Shown here: positions 6,081-6,668 of the stretch, piece by piece | How positions within the stretch are numbered: the first letter of the stretch is position 1 | How the letters are laid out: every line of letters starts with the position of its first letter | Assembly (NCBI GenBank): GCA_019312705.1 | Contig: JAFDCW010000250.1 | Coordinates: 1-6,668 of the forward strand | DNA length: 6,668 bases | Direction of reading: 5' to 3' | Source of the DNA: Deltaproteobacteria bacterium | GTDB taxonomy: Bacteria > Myxococcota > Polyangia > Polyangiales > B10-G4 | Notes under the pieces: generated by a model | What the model saw: only the letters and a program-made list of their open reading frames with translations | Database searches by the model: none | Told to the model about the DNA's origin: nothing | Translations under genes and position numbers: made by a program

Positions 6081-6668
6081 TCACATGCAGCCGATGCCGT
6101 GCAGTCTCACGCCGACGGTGTCATCGATGGCGACGACCACATAGCGGAACGGCCCAAGCTCTCCCCCGAGCGTTGCGTGATACGTCGTGGGGCCGAGGGA
6201 TAGGGTGGGGGCAACGCTGGTGCCCGTGAAGGTCGCCATGCGAAACGTACCGTCGACGGAGATGCCGTAGGTCTCGTTCAAAGGGGACTGCGCCATCGAG
6301 ACCCGCTCTCCGGGCCCGTCGAAGACGCTTTCACCGGTGAGCGCCGTGGTGGCTTGCACGACATAGACCCGGGAGTCGCCCCCGCCCGGACGTGCGCTCG
6401 TCGCGACCACCAAGCGTTCGCCGGAAACCTCGACGAAGACGCGGCCTAGGGTGGCGGTCTCGGAGGGCGGGGTCAGGTCGGGGAGCATGCCGACCTCGGT
6501 GTAAGGAGGCTCGTCGATGGCGCGAGTGAGTGTCAGACGCTCAGCGTCCCTAGCCCCGACATGAATCCCAGTCACCGTATGCCCAGAGGGATCCCAGCCG
6601 ATCCCGAACCCGTCGTGACTCGGTCCTGGACCCGTGGACGTGTTGTCGATGAAGCCGGAGCTCTGGTT
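6081..6668 (-). CDS. Partial beta-rich protein of unknown function (5' end outside window)
   Basis: The frame runs open to the right edge and ends at TGA 6083-6081, giving at least 195 visible residues. The nominal GTG at 6575 is not needed as a start, because the frame continues through it with ordinary protein sequence (SSGFIDNTSTGPGPSHDGFGIGW, shown here in parts: SSGFIDNTST then GPGPSHDGFGIGW). The visible part is rich in short beta-strands separated by Gly/Asp/Pro turns (RVFVEVSGERLVVATSA, SRVYVVQATTAL, YHATLGG, FRYVVVAID) and ends in GIGCM with a near-terminal Cys. That pattern suits a secreted beta-propeller or beta-sandwich, but no family signature is recognised and the signal region is missing. 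As it ends 26 bases before the lipase, it may be the first visible gene of the minus-strand operon. Confidence 0.7.
   Translation of the reverse strand, partial: NQSSGFIDNTSTGPGPSHDGFGIGWDPSGHTVTGIHVGARDAERLTLTRAIDEPPYTEVGMLPDLTPPSETATLGRVFVEVSGERLVVATSARPGGGDSRVYVVQATTALTGESVFDGPGERVSMAQSPLNETYGISVDGTFRMATFTGTSVAPTLSLGPTTYHATLGGELGPFRYVVVAIDDTVGVRLHGIGCM

Noticed and set aside
4753..6144. Two plus-strand open frames antisense to the hydrolase
   Set aside because: Shadow frames of the GC-rich hydrolase gene; no binding sites or motifs.
1..6668. CRISPR array, insertion sequence, tRNA or rRNA
   Set aside because: No spaced direct repeats, transposase, terminal inverted repeats or RNA-gene folds were seen; the window is filled by protein genes.

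Overview
This is a high-GC bacterial window that most likely comes from the Myxococcota (Polyangiales/Haliangiales-like myxobacteria). Three things point there: a secreted von Willebrand factor A (VWA) protein carrying MopE-type CDGxDNDCDG repeats, a C-terminal MYXO-CTERM sorting tail (Cys-Gly-Cys, one membrane helix, Arg-rich end) on that protein, and a multihaem c-type cytochrome lipoprotein next to it. The codon bias is strong enough to produce long open shadow frames antisense to nearly every gene. No taxonomic search could be run, so the placement rests on these domain signatures.

Layout. The left part is on the plus strand. Positions 2-1375 hold the 3' part of a large protein of a kind seen in myxobacteria; its spaced Cys, His and Asp/Gln motifs suggest a papain/NlpC-like fold. 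After an 86-base gap containing three small short-loop hairpins comes the VWA/MopE/MYXO-CTERM gene (1462-2799). It is split by one in-frame TAG at 1888-1890, exactly between the two halves of the VWA domain. The right part is on the minus strand and converges on the VWA gene with 34 bases between them. In transcription order it holds a beta-rich protein of unknown function cut by the window edge (6668-6081), an alpha/beta-hydrolase of the lipase type (6054-4759), MobB (4709-4149) and a pentahaem lipoprotein cytochrome c (4144-2834). Gaps of 26, 49 and 4 bases make one operon plausible, and the ribosome binding site of the cytochrome lies inside the end of mobB.

How the parts may work together. 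The VWA protein and the cytochrome are both built for the cell envelope: one has a Sec signal and a MYXO-CTERM anchor, the other a lipobox. MobB makes the guanine dinucleotide form of molybdenum cofactor, used by respiratory molybdoenzymes that often partner with multihaem cytochromes, but no such enzyme is visible here. A functional link between MobB, the lipase and the cytochrome is therefore only an inference from gene order.

The clearest anomaly is the interrupted VWA gene. Both sides of the stop keep frame, domain motifs and codon style, so the event is either a recent nonsense change, an assembly or sequencing error, or readthrough. I see no CRISPR array, transposase, tRNA or rRNA, and no convincing intrinsic terminator.
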